From Ruminococcus sp. (lineage in GTDB: Bacteria > Bacillota > Clostridia > Oscillospirales > Ruminococcaceae): a DNA stretch of 64,000 nucleotides. Below the pieces are notes generated by a model that worked only from the letters and a program-made list of their open reading frames with translations, made no database searches and had not been told where the DNA came from. Location of the stretch: the NCBI RefSeq assembly GCF_017549005.1, contig NZ_JAFYYT010000002.1:1-64000 (forward strand). The letters are read 5' to 3'. The position numbers and the translations under genes are program-made. This document shows, one piece after another, positions 40,925 to 49,555 of this stretch (positions are counted from its first letter, which is position 1; every line of letters begins with the position of its first letter).

Positions 40925-41212
40925 ATCATAATTTATATTTGCAGGGGCGGATATTATCCGCCCGAAATTACACGTGCGCTTTGTAGGGGACGGCGTCCTC
41001 GACGTCCCATTATAGGGACGCCCTCACTTGCAGGGCGTCCCTCTTCCGAAAACAATTCACCGGATTGTTTTCGGAATTCACCCTTGCTGAGCGCCTGTCG
41101 GATCCGGGGCGCTGCCCCGGGCCCCGCAAGGGCTGTCAGCCCTTGACCTGACCAAAGGGTTGTGAACCCTTTGGAATCCCTTCCTTTGGGGTTTGCGTAA
41201 ATTATGATTTAC
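40921..41212 (+). repeat. Dispersed multi-hairpin repeat family 2, copy D
   Basis: A 292-bp element, nearly identical to 34538-34827 and in the same orientation. Its ends GTAAATCATAATTTA and TAAATTATGATTTAC are perfect 15-bp inverted repeats. The same chain of GC-rich stems is present. It occupies the whole gap between recO and mutS2, supplying the recO stop codon on the left and ending 17 bp before the mutS2 start. Confidence 0.92.
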
Positions 41213-41229
41213 AACAGTAAAGGATAATT

Positions 41230-43620
41230 ATGGATAAATATTTGAAAACACTTGAACTGGACAAAATACTTGAAATGCTCGCGGAGCTTACCTCCAATGA
41301 GGAAACGCGCCGTATGGCACTGGCGGTACGTCCCGATAACGACCTTGAAAGAGTGCGCTACGAATGTCTCAAGACCTCGCAGGCTCTGTCCCTTTCGGTG
41401 CAGTTCGGAACACCGCCTTTCAGCAATTTCAAGGACATAAGCACTGTTGCCGCAAGGGCAAAGTCGGGAGCTGTCATATCGCTCAGCGACCTCCTCGATA
41501 TCGCGGCAATGCTCAAACAGATAAAGGCTCTCGCGGACTGGTACGCCCACTGCGAGAACATGGAAACAGAGCTCAGCTACCTGTTTTCACGGCTCCAGCC
41601 CAATGACTGGCTGCTGGAAAAGCTCGAACGCTCCATAATCTCGGAAAACGAGATATCAGATGCGGCGAGTCCCGAGCTTGCGGCTATACGCCGTAAGATA
41701 AACCGCGCAGGTATGCAGCTCCGCGAAACTCTCGACAAGATGATAAAGAACAAGACCACTCAGCAGTACCTGCAGGAGAGCAATGTCACCATACGTGACG
41801 GACGCTTCGTTCTCCCTGTAAAATCAGAGTACCGCGGACAGGTAAGCGGTCTTATTCACGACACATCTGCCACGGGTCAGACCATTTTCATCGAGCCTAT
41901 GGCTATAGTTGAAGCCAATAACGATATCCGCCTCCTTGAAGCAAAGGAACAGGAGGAGATAGAGCGTATTATCCACCAGCTATGCCGTGACTGCGGCGAC
42001 TATGCGGATATACTTGCGGAAAACTACAAGGTCTGCACGGAACTGAACCTCTATTTTGCAAAGTCCAATCTTGCTGCAAAGCTCCGCTGCTCGCTGCCGG
42101 AGATAACCGACGACGGAAAAATGCACCTGAAAAAAGCCCGTCATCCTCTTATTGACAGGAACAAGGCTGTTCCCGTGGAGATAAGTCTCGGCGAGGACTA
42201 TCAGGCGCTCATCATAACAGGTCCGAATACGGGCGGTAAGACGGTAACGCTGAAAACTGCGGGACTTCTTGCGGCTATGACTATGTGCGGACTTCTTATC
42301 CCCGTTGCCGACGGCAGCAAAATATCGGTCTACGACCATATCCTCGCGGATATCGGCGACAGTCAGAGCATTGAGCAGAACCTCTCCACTTTCTCATCGC
42401 ATACCAATAAGGTAATTGAGATACTTAAAACAGCCGACGAGCAGTCGCTCGTACTCCTTGACGAGCTTGGCTCGGGAACAGACCCCATAGAGGGCGCGGC
42501 TCTTGCTATATCCATTATCCGCCGCCTTATGGAGAGCGGCGCAAAGGTAATGGTGACTACCCATTATCAGGAGCTTAAAGTATTCGCTATCGACAGCGAC
42601 GGCGTCGAGAATGCTTCATGTGAATTTGATATAGAAACTCTTCGTCCCACATATAAGCTTATCGTGGGTTCTCCCGGAAAGTCCAACGCTTTTGCGATTT
42701 CCGAGAGCCTCGGTATGCCGTCTGATATAATAGAGGACGCTAAAGCCCGCGTCAGCGAGGCGAATACGCGGCTTGAAGAGGTCATCGGAAAGCTCGAGGC
42801 TGCCCGTGTTGAGCTGGAAAAGCAGAGGGACGAGATGACCCGTCTGCGTATACAGACCGCAGAGCATGAGGAGTCTATCCGCAGGGAGCGCGAGGAGCTC
42901 GAAGCCGCTAAGGCTGAGGAGCTTGAAAAGGCAAGGCTCCGCGCTATGACAATTATCGAGCAGACAAAGGCGGAGTCCAACGAGCTTCTCGACGAGCTCG
43001 ACAAGCTCCGCAAGGAAAAGGAGAAGAAGGATTTCAGCGCAAACGTATCGGGCATGAAGGCTAAGACCAAGCAGAGCTTCAACAAGATGTACGACACGGC
43101 AAATCCCGTGGAAAAGCGCGACCCCAACGAGGGCTACGTGCTGCCGAGAAAGCTCCGCAGGGGCGATACGGTCTACGTTGTTGACCTCCAGCGCAAGGGA
43201 ATAATCTCGGGAGAGCCCGACGGAAGCGACTTCGTATACGTTCAGATGGGCGTAATGAAAACGAAGATGAACATATCAAGGCTCAGACTTGAAGAGCCTG
43301 AAAAGGTCACAGTGGGCAACAAGTCCATACGTCCGGGCAGAAAGATGAACAAGGTGGGCGTAAAGGCGGAGCGCAGGGGCAAAATGGAGCTCGATATACG
43401 CGGCTGCGCCTGTGACGACGGCGTTTATCAGCTTGACGCATTCATAGATCAGGCGGTAATGTCGAATATTTCCACAGTAACTATAATCCACGGCAAGGGT
43501 ACGGGACTTCTCAGGCAGGCTGTTCATAAGCGTCTGAAGTCTCACCCGTCCGTAAAGACGTTCAGACTCGGTCTCTTCGGAGAGGGCGAGGACGGAGTTA
43601 CGGTCGCTGAGCTGAAATAA
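41230..43620 (+). CDS. mutS2: Endonuclease MutS2
   Basis: A 796-residue MutS2 protein, full length. Members bind branched DNA or stalled ribosomes. The core ATPase has GPNTGGKTVTLKT and LVLLDELGSGTDP. A long Glu/Lys/Arg-rich coiled coil follows (about residues 510-620), and a C-terminal Smr nuclease domain carries LDIRGC and IHGKGTGLLRQAV. The ribosome binding site (AAAGGA) is just outside repeat copy D. Confidence 0.96.
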   Translation: MDKYLKTLELDKILEMLAELTSNEETRRMALAVRPDNDLERVRYECLKTSQALSLSVQFGTPPFSNFKDISTVAARAKSGAVISLSDLLDIAAMLKQIKALADWYAHCENMETELSYLFSRLQPNDWLLEKLERSIISENEISDAASPELAAIRRKINRAGMQLRETLDKMIKNKTTQQYLQESNVTIRDGRFVLPVKSEYRGQVSGLIHDTSATGQTIFIEPMAIVEANNDIRLLEAKEQEEIERIIHQLCRDCGDYADILAENYKVCTELNLYFAKSNLAAKLRCSLPEITDDGKMHLKKARHPLIDRNKAVPVEISLGEDYQALIITGPNTGGKTVTLKTAGLLAAMTMCGLLIPVADGSKISVYDHILADIGDSQSIEQNLSTFSSHTNKVIEILKTADEQSLVLLDELGSGTDPIEGAALAISIIRRLMESGAKVMVTTHYQELKVFAIDSDGVENASCEFDIETLRPTYKLIVGSPGKSNAFAISESLGMPSDIIEDAKARVSEANTRLEEVIGKLEAARVELEKQRDEMTRLRIQTAEHEESIRREREELEAAKAEELEKARLRAMTIIEQTKAESNELLDELDKLRKEKEKKDFSANVSGMKAKTKQSFNKMYDTANPVEKRDPNEGYVLPRKLRRGDTVYVVDLQRKGIISGEPDGSDFVYVQMGVMKTKMNISRLRLEEPEKVTVGNKSIRPGRKMNKVGVKAERRGKMELDIRGCACDDGVYQLDAFIDQAVMSNISTVTIIHGKGTGLLRQAVHKRLKSHPSVKTFRLGLFGEGEDGVTVAELK

Positions 43621-43643
43621 TATCATGAAAACAAGGGGGGAAG

Positions 43644-44705
43644 GTGTTGAACAGACTTATTGACAAGCTCGCCATACTTACTATCTGCATGATGAGCCTT
43701 TTCATGTCGGACAGCTTTTCTGAGCCTGTTATCGTCACGATCGTGACTATCGCTTTTTCCGCGGCAACACAGCTGCTCACAGGGCGGTTAGCCGCATATG
43801 TCCTGATAATGGGCTGTTCACTGCTCTGCGGAGCTTTTCCCCTCTTTTTCTGTGCCGTGCCGCTCATGCTGTATGACGCTCTCTGGGAGAAGAAATGGTG
43901 GCTGATCATGCCTGCGGTTACGGTGCTGTTAAAGTTCGACAGCCTGAAATTCGGGCAGATCATGATAACTGCCGCGGCTACTGCTGTCACTATAATAGTA
44001 TACAACCGTATTTCAGGACTTGAAAAGACCGTCGAGAAGCTTACGCAGCTCCGCGACGAGGTGGCAGGAAAGAACCGTCAGCTCTCGGAGCAGAACATGA
44101 GACTTGCACAGGCGCAGGACAACGAGATACACCTTGCGACGCTGAAAGAGCGGAACCGTATTGCTCGCGAGATACACGACAATGTGGGACATATGCTCAC
44201 CCGTTCGCTGTTGCAGTCGGGAGCCCTTATCGTCATCAACAAGGACGAGCAGCTCCGCGAACCGCTGGAGAGCCTGCGTTCCACGCTCGACAGCGCTATG
44301 ACAAGCATACGCGAGAGCGTTCACGACCTTCACGACGACTCCATTGATCTAAGAAAGGTCATCGAGGACAGTATCAGCGCAGTTGACGGCAGGTTCACGG
44401 TAAACCTTGACTGCGACGTAAGCGGGAATATGGCAGGCAATGTGAAGCTGTGCATGATAGGCGTGGTCAAGGAAGGGCTTTCCAACGCAGTGAAGCATTC
44501 AAACGGTGACAGGATCATCATTGTTATCCGTGAGCACCCCGGGTTCTATCAGCTCATGCTGGAGGACAACGGAAACTGCTCGGAGATAAAGGAAGGCGGC
44601 ATAGGTCTCAAGAATATGACCGACCGCGCAGCCGCTCTCGGCGGCAGGATAACCTTTACGCCGTCGCCCGAGGGCTTCAGGATATTCATGTCGGTGCCTA
44701 AATAA
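43644..44705 (+). CDS. NarL-type sensor histidine kinase
   Basis: A membrane sensor kinase of 353 residues. Five or six hydrophobic helices occupy the first 125 residues, followed by a coiled coil (KTVEKLTQLRDEVAGKNRQL). The HisKA_3 phospho-His box is REIHDNVGHMLTRSL. The ATPase domain has an N-box around LSNAVKHSNGD, with EDNGNC and GGIGLKNM. No extracellular sensing domain is obvious, so the membrane part is probably the sensor. Start is GTG 43644 or TTG 43647 behind a G-rich site. Its response regulator follows 10 bp later. Confidence 0.9.
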   Translation: MLNRLIDKLAILTICMMSLFMSDSFSEPVIVTIVTIAFSAATQLLTGRLAAYVLIMGCSLLCGAFPLFFCAVPLMLYDALWEKKWWLIMPAVTVLLKFDSLKFGQIMITAAATAVTIIVYNRISGLEKTVEKLTQLRDEVAGKNRQLSEQNMRLAQAQDNEIHLATLKERNRIAREIHDNVGHMLTRSLLQSGALIVINKDEQLREPLESLRSTLDSAMTSIRESVHDLHDDSIDLRKVIEDSISAVDGRFTVNLDCDVSGNMAGNVKLCMIGVVKEGLSNAVKHSNGDRIIIVIREHPGFYQLMLEDNGNCSEIKEGGIGLKNMTDRAAALGGRITFTPSPEGFRIFMSVPK

Positions 44706-44715
44706 AGGAGTATAT

Positions 44716-45348
44716 ATGAACATTATAGTTATTGACGATGACAAGCTCGTAGCCTTGTCGCTGAAAACCATACTTGAAAGCACGGGCAGCGTGACAGTCG
44801 CTGCAATGGGCGAGAGCGGACAGCAGGCTATAGAGCTTTACAGCAGTATCCGCCCCGACGTTATCCTTATGGATATCCGCATGGACGACATGAGCGGCAT
44901 AGAAGCAGGGGAAACTATCCTGAAAAATTTCCCCGACGCACGTATACTGTATCTGACCACATTTTCCGACGACGAGTATATAGTCAAGGCTCTGAATATG
45001 GGTGCAAAGGGTTACATACTAAAACAGGACTTCGACGGTATAGCGCCTGCCCTTGAAGCGGTAATGCGCGGTCAGAGCGTTTTCGGCGAGAAAATTATCA
45101 CAAAGCTCCCCGAGCTCATGGTGCCGAAGGAGAAGTTCGACTTTGCCGCTCACGGCATAAGCTACAAGGAGCGTGAGGTTCTTGAACTGGTCGCAAAGGG
45201 GCTCAGCAACAAGGAGATAGCAGGACAGCTCTACCTCAGCGAGGGAACTGTCAGGAACTATATCAGCAGTCTGCTGGATAAGCTCGCCCTGCGCGACAGG
45301 ACTCAGCTGGCTGTGTACTACTATACCGAAGTTAAAGGCAATCCATAA
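44716..45348 (+). CDS. NarL/LuxR-type response regulator
   Basis: A regulator of 210 residues with a receiver domain (VIDDDK, phospho-Asp in VILMDIRM, Thr and Lys in YLTTFS and GYILK). The LuxR helix-turn-helix reads YKEREVLELVAKGLSNKEIA followed by LYLSEGTVRNYIS. AAAGGAG precedes the ATG. It pairs with the kinase just upstream. Its target is unknown; the neighbouring GH9 gene, which has its own promoter about 80 bp downstream, is a plausible but untested target. Confidence 0.94.
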   Translation: MNIIVIDDDKLVALSLKTILESTGSVTVAAMGESGQQAIELYSSIRPDVILMDIRMDDMSGIEAGETILKNFPDARILYLTTFSDDEYIVKALNMGAKGYILKQDFDGIAPALEAVMRGQSVFGEKIITKLPELMVPKEKFDFAAHGISYKEREVLELVAKGLSNKEIAGQLYLSEGTVRNYISSLLDKLALRDRTQLAVYYYTEVKGNP

Positions 45349-45425
45349 TGCATTGATTTGAATTGTTTACTTGATAAAATGGATATTTATAAACTGTTTT
45401 ATCTACTCAAATTTGTATTATCTGC

Positions 45426-45454
45426 TTGACATAACCGGCAAATTGTGGCATAAT
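45426..45454 (+). promoter_or_regulatory. Promoter of the GH9 cellulase gene
   Basis: Consensus TTGACA (45426-45431) and CATAAT (45449-45454) with a 17-bp spacer. The leader of about 75 nt contains a perfect 6-bp stem GCTCCG/CGGAGC (45488-45505) before the AGAGGAG site. Confidence 0.7.
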
Positions 45455-45532
45455 GAATGTGTATAGCTATGGTATACTCGTGAGGAAGCTCCGCGAAGAC
45501 GGAGCAATAAAAAATGAGAGGAGAGTTTTACT

Positions 45533-48031
45533 ATGCTTAAGAAACTGACAGGCGGTATCGTTTCCGCCATGCTGCTGGCTTCTTCAACTGTCTCGGCTCT
45601 GCCCGCAGGCGTGATGATGACAGCAAACGCTGCCGACGGCAAGTTCAACTACGTCGACGCACTTGACAAGTCGCTGTATTTCTATGAGGTACAGCAGGCA
45701 GGTCCGCTCCCTGACTGGAACAGAGTGGAGTGGAGAGCCGATTCTACCATGAGCGACCCTGTACTGGGCGGCTGGTACGACGCAGGCGACCACGTAAAGT
45801 TCAATCTTCCTATGGCTTATTCTGCTTCAATGCTTGCATGGGGACTTTATCAGTACCCCGACGGACTTACAAAGGCAGGCATAAAGGATACCTATGAGAA
45901 CAACCTCATGTTCGCTCTCGACTATCTTGCAGAGTGCGACAAGGGCACTGAGGTAGTTTATCAGGTAGGTATCGGTAAGCACGACCATACCTGGTGGGGT
46001 CCTGTCGAGCTTCTGGAATACGGTATGGAGGATAACGGACATTCCGTTGAGGAGGCTCGTGCCATACTTAAATCCTCAAAGGGCTGTTCTGCTGTATTCG
46101 GCGAAATGGCAGCAGCTCTCGCAGCCGGTGCAGCTGCACTTGACGGCGATATCGACGCTTCCAAGAAGGCAAACTACTTGAAGCACGCCGAGAATATCTA
46201 CAATATCGCAAAGACATCTCCAAGCGACGATGTTTACAATAAGAGCGACGCACAGGGCTTCTATCAGTCGAGCCACTTCTACGACGAGCTCTTCTATGCA
46301 GCTAACTGGCTGTATATCGCAACAGGCGACGACGCTTACCTTGCTGACGCAAAGGGCTATATCCCCAACCTCGGTAAAATGTTGGGCGAGGGCGATACTC
46401 TTGCTTACGGCTGGGCACACTGCTGGGACGACAACATGCAGGGCGCTATGCTTCTCTATGCTCTTAATACAGAGGATTCCAGCGCTATCGCTCATGTAAA
46501 GAAGCACTGTGACCGCTGGGTAAGCGGAACCGAGGCTAAGATAATCCCCGGCGGACTCCGCTGGCTGAGCAACTGGGGCTGCCTGAGATACGCAAATACA
46601 GCTGCTTTCATCGCAACTGTTGCAAGCGATACTATCCTCACATCCGAGGCTGCAAAGTATACTGAATTTGCCGAGACACAGGTGAACTACGCTCTCGGCG
46701 ACAACCCCAACAAGCAGAGCTACGTTGTAGGCTTCGGCGACAAGTACCCTCAGAACCCACACCACCGTACATCACACGGTTCATGGAAGAATGACCTCAA
46801 GATCCCGGATAAGGCAAGACATATCCTTTACGGCGCTCTCGTAGGCGGTCCTAATGAGGACGGTTCCTACAACGACGACCGTCAGGACTTCATCAACAAC
46901 GAGGTAGCTACAGACTATAACGCAGGCTTCACAGCTATGCTCTGCAAGATGATAGACAAGTACGGCGGCTCAAGAGACGCAAGCTTCCCGGAGAAGGAAG
47001 TTCACGATTCACCTGAGTTCTACGTTGAAGTCCTTTCAAAGGGCGGCGACGCAAGCGGTCAGACTATAAGCTTCAAGGTTACAAACCACTCCGCATGGCC
47101 TGCAAGAGTTCAGGACAATATCTCATTCAGATACTTCATGGACCTCAGCGAGGTCAAGGCAATGGGCAAGAACCCCGAGGATCTCGTTATCCGCTGCGAC
47201 CGTGACCAGTCCGCTATGTATTCGGGACAGGGCTACAAGACAGCTGAGATCTCCAAGCCTATCCAGTACAGCGGCGATATCTACTACATCGAGGTAAATC
47301 TCCCTGACGGACGTGTTGTTCTTCCTATTTCAGAGGGACAGCAGCAGTGTGAGATACTCCTTGCTATCGTAATGCCTGACTACGGCAGCGGCTGGGATTC
47401 ATCAAACGACTTCTCCGCACAGGGCGTAGGCAAGAGCGCTAATGCAGCAGACGGCACAGCAAAGGGCGTTATCACGCCTTATGTACCTGTTTACGTTGAC
47501 GGCAAGCTTTACTACGGCGAAGAGCCCGACGGCACAAAGGCTGACGGTCTCGGCGGTACAGGCGGCGACAAGCCTAAGGTAACAACTACCACAACTAAGC
47601 CTAAGGTTGAGACAACAACTACAACTTCTAAGGAAACAACAACTACTTCAACAACAACAACTACTACTACATCTGCTGCTACGACAACTACAACAACTAC
47701 TACCACAGAACCCAAAATAACAACTACCACTACAACACAGCCCAATGGCGGTCAGAACGGCGATCCAAAGGAAGATCCCAACAAGACTGTAAACTACGGC
47801 GATTCAAACTGCGACGGCAATATCGACATGGCAGACGCTGTTCTTATCATGCAGGCTCTGGCAAATCCGAACAAGTACGGCGTTACTGGTACAGACAGCA
47901 AGCACATCACAGAAGAAGGTGCTACAAACGCTGACGTTGATACTTCGAGCAAGGGACTTACATCAAATGACGCACTCCGCATTCAGATGTATCTGCTTCA
48001 CAAGATAACAAGTCTCACTCCCGAAAACTGA
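45533..48031 (+). CDS. Secreted cellulase: GH9, CBM3c-like, Thr linker, dockerin
   Basis: A cellulosomal endoglucanase of 832 residues. After a signal peptide (1-34, ending ANA), the GH9 domain runs to about residue 475. It carries GGWYDAGDHVKFN with the catalytic Asp pair, HHRTSHGSW, and the catalytic Glu near FINNEVATDYNAGF. A module from about 490 to 655 matches the CBM3c type fused to GH9 in processive endoglucanases (SPEFYVEVL ... ISFRYFMDLSE). A poly-Thr linker (about 682-736) leads to a type I dockerin (GDSNCDGNIDMADAVLIMQ and ADVDTSSKGLTSNDALRIQ). It has its own promoter and terminator. Confidence 0.96.
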   Translation: MLKKLTGGIVSAMLLASSTVSALPAGVMMTANAADGKFNYVDALDKSLYFYEVQQAGPLPDWNRVEWRADSTMSDPVLGGWYDAGDHVKFNLPMAYSASMLAWGLYQYPDGLTKAGIKDTYENNLMFALDYLAECDKGTEVVYQVGIGKHDHTWWGPVELLEYGMEDNGHSVEEARAILKSSKGCSAVFGEMAAALAAGAAALDGDIDASKKANYLKHAENIYNIAKTSPSDDVYNKSDAQGFYQSSHFYDELFYAANWLYIATGDDAYLADAKGYIPNLGKMLGEGDTLAYGWAHCWDDNMQGAMLLYALNTEDSSAIAHVKKHCDRWVSGTEAKIIPGGLRWLSNWGCLRYANTAAFIATVASDTILTSEAAKYTEFAETQVNYALGDNPNKQSYVVGFGDKYPQNPHHRTSHGSWKNDLKIPDKARHILYGALVGGPNEDGSYNDDRQDFINNEVATDYNAGFTAMLCKMIDKYGGSRDASFPEKEVHDSPEFYVEVLSKGGDASGQTISFKVTNHSAWPARVQDNISFRYFMDLSEVKAMGKNPEDLVIRCDRDQSAMYSGQGYKTAEISKPIQYSGDIYYIEVNLPDGRVVLPISEGQQQCEILLAIVMPDYGSGWDSSNDFSAQGVGKSANAADGTAKGVITPYVPVYVDGKLYYGEEPDGTKADGLGGTGGDKPKVTTTTTKPKVETTTTTSKETTTTSTTTTTTTSAATTTTTTTTTEPKITTTTTTQPNGGQNGDPKEDPNKTVNYGDSNCDGNIDMADAVLIMQALANPNKYGVTGTDSKHITEEGATNADVDTSSKGLTSNDALRIQMYLLHKITSLTPEN

Positions 48032-48044
48032 TAACGTAACAGAA

Positions 48045-48075
48045 AGCTCCCCGATATTTCGGGGAGCTGCTTTTA
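48045..48075 (+). terminator. Intrinsic terminator after the GH9 gene
   Basis: AGCTCCCCGA and TCGGGGAGCT pair perfectly around TATT, followed by GCTTTTAT. Confidence 0.85.
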
Positions 48076-48163
48076 TATATGCAAGTGAGAAAGTGCTTAA
48101 CAAATAATTATCATCGTTTGCAAAAAGAAATTAAAGAACTAAGAGTTAAGAACTGTTCACTGA

Positions 48164-48196
48164 AAAAGCTCCGAAGCATGAAGCCTCGGAGCTTTT
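48164..48196 (-). terminator. Intrinsic terminator of the pspA operon
   Basis: On the minus strand AAAAGCTCCGA and TCGGAGCTTTT form a stem with a T-tract, just after the small membrane protein stop codon. Confidence 0.75.
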
Positions 48197-48205
48197 GTGT
48201 CATAT

Positions 48206-48379
48206 TCAGATACCGCAATCTTCGTATTCTTTCCACTTTTCGTAGTAGATCTTATTGCTCCAGCTGCGGAAAAGGATGTATGCTGCGGATGCTATTACGA
48301 GGAAGATCGCGCCCAACAGCGGAAGCGACTCCCTGAACATTTTCTTTTCGGGACAGATATTCTTTTTCTTGCGGCTCAT
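48206..48379 (-). CDS. Small single-helix membrane protein downstream of pspA
   Basis: A 57-residue protein with a basic, cysteine-containing N-terminus (MSRKKKNICPEKKMFRE), one hydrophobic helix (about 18-37, LPLLGAIFLVIASAAYILF) and a Tyr/Lys/Glu-rich tail ending YEDCGI. AAAGGAA lies seven bases before the ATG. It starts 22 bp after pspA and shares its terminator, so the two are one transcript. I do not recognise a family. A role as the membrane partner of PspA is plausible but inferred. It is short enough to be missed by common gene finders. Confidence 0.7.
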   Translation of the reverse strand: MSRKKKNICPEKKMFRESLPLLGAIFLVIASAAYILFRSWSNKIYYEKWKEYEDCGI

Positions 48380-48400
48380 GTTGAAATTCCTTTGCTGTTA

Positions 48401-49102
48401 TTACTTTGTGCTGTTAGCGCCGCCGTTCATCTCGGCAAGAAGTCTCTGGAGCTCTGCGTCTACCTTTGCCTCAGACTCAAGGTCTCTGAAGGTATTCTTC
48501 AGCTCGTCGCCTGTGCCGCCTGTGAGAGCGTCGCCTGCGATCTCTGTGAATGCAGCAGCTTCTGCTTCCTTGCGTACTACCTTTTCTTCCATTCTCTGGA
48601 ACTTGTCAAAGGAAGAGTTTGGGTCGAAGCTTCCTGCAGCCTTTGCAAGGCTCTTCTGTGTGTCTGCCATCTGTGAACGTGCGATGAGCATTGCCTGACG
48701 GCTCTTTGCCTCTTCAAGCTTGGACTTGAGTACCTCTACCTGATCGCCGATAGCGTCTGTCTGTGCAGAGATAGAGTCGTACATTTCCTTATAATTTGCA
48801 AGATCTTCGTCAGCCTTGACCTTTCTTGCGAGAGCCTGCTTAGCGAGATCCTGGTCGCCCTTTGCGAGAGCAGCCTTTGCCTTTGACTCCCAGTCAGCCG
48901 AGACCTTCTGAGCGTCGAGGTACTTCTTTTCAGCGAGGCGCTCGCTTGCCTTTGCCTTGCCGTAATTCTGAGTAGCCTTAGCCAGCTCGGTCTGCATATC
49001 GATAATGATCTGCTTGACCATCTTCTCCGGATCTTCAGCTCTGTCGATAAGATCGTTTACGTTTGCCTTGAGAAGGTCTGATAATCTCTGAAATACACCC
49101 AT
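48401..49102 (-). CDS. pspA: PspA/IM30 family membrane stress protein
   Basis: A 233-residue, almost wholly helical protein of the ESCRT-III-like PspA/Vipp1 family, which coats and repairs damaged membranes. The start MGVFQRLSDLLKANVNDLID is the amphipathic membrane-binding helix, and MVKQIIIDMQTEL follows as usual. A strong promoter and an AGGAGG site precede it. No PspF or LiaRS regulator adjoins it; the neighbouring small membrane protein may be a partner. Confidence 0.95.
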   Translation of the reverse strand: MGVFQRLSDLLKANVNDLIDRAEDPEKMVKQIIIDMQTELAKATQNYGKAKASERLAEKKYLDAQKVSADWESKAKAALAKGDQDLAKQALARKVKADEDLANYKEMYDSISAQTDAIGDQVEVLKSKLEEAKSRQAMLIARSQMADTQKSLAKAAGSFDPNSSFDKFQRMEEKVVRKEAEAAAFTEIAGDALTGGTGDELKNTFRDLESEAKVDAELQRLLAEMNGGANSTK

Positions 49103-49167
49103 TTTTATAATCCTCCTGTTTCATGTAAAAAAATGTTTCATAGGCACACCCCTTGTGCCACAAAAAC

Positions 49168-49196
49168 ATTATATGTCATTGTGCATTTTTTGTCAA
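49168..49196 (-). promoter_or_regulatory. Promoter of pspA
   Basis: On the minus strand consensus TTGACA (49196-49191) and TATAAT (49173-49168) with a 17-bp spacer. A 6-bp hairpin, GGCACA/TGTGCC (49143-49159), lies at the start of the leader. The gap from 49197 to 49519 shows AT-rich DNA with a GC-rich patch and no gene I can support. Confidence 0.75.
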
Positions 49197-49519
49197 GGAT
49201 TAAGCTGCCGATTTCATCTGATTTTCATTTATCAGTGACGTTTATGAACACTTTATTACATAATTATTCCTCGTTTTTTACCGTTCCGTTAACAGATATG
49301 CAGCTGTGTTGAAAACTGTGTCCTCTCCGGAATGATATTGCCGAGCTGTTGTGGGAGACCCTGCGTTTTCCGCCGGAGCGGCTGGACTCCTATGTTTCTA
49401 TTTTAACCTGAAACCTCTGATTTGTCAATATATTTTTGTGAAAAATAACATCAGAACTGCTGAGCTTATTGAAACAGGAGAAATTTTTACGTAATAGGCA
49501 TTAATATAACGTGCAAGTA

Positions 49520-49548
49520 TTGACAACAATAGCAAAATGTGATAAAAT
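49520..49548 (+). promoter_or_regulatory. Promoter of the polyamine operon
   Basis: Consensus TTGACA (49520-49525) and TAAAAT (49543-49548) are 17 bp apart. Transcription would begin near 49555, leaving a leader of about 320 nt before speD. Confidence 0.75.
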
Positions 49549-49555
49549 AATCTCA

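Noticed and set aside
46076..46765. 229-residue frame opposite the GH9 domain
   Set aside because: Antisense shadow of a catalytic domain with all GH9 motifs.
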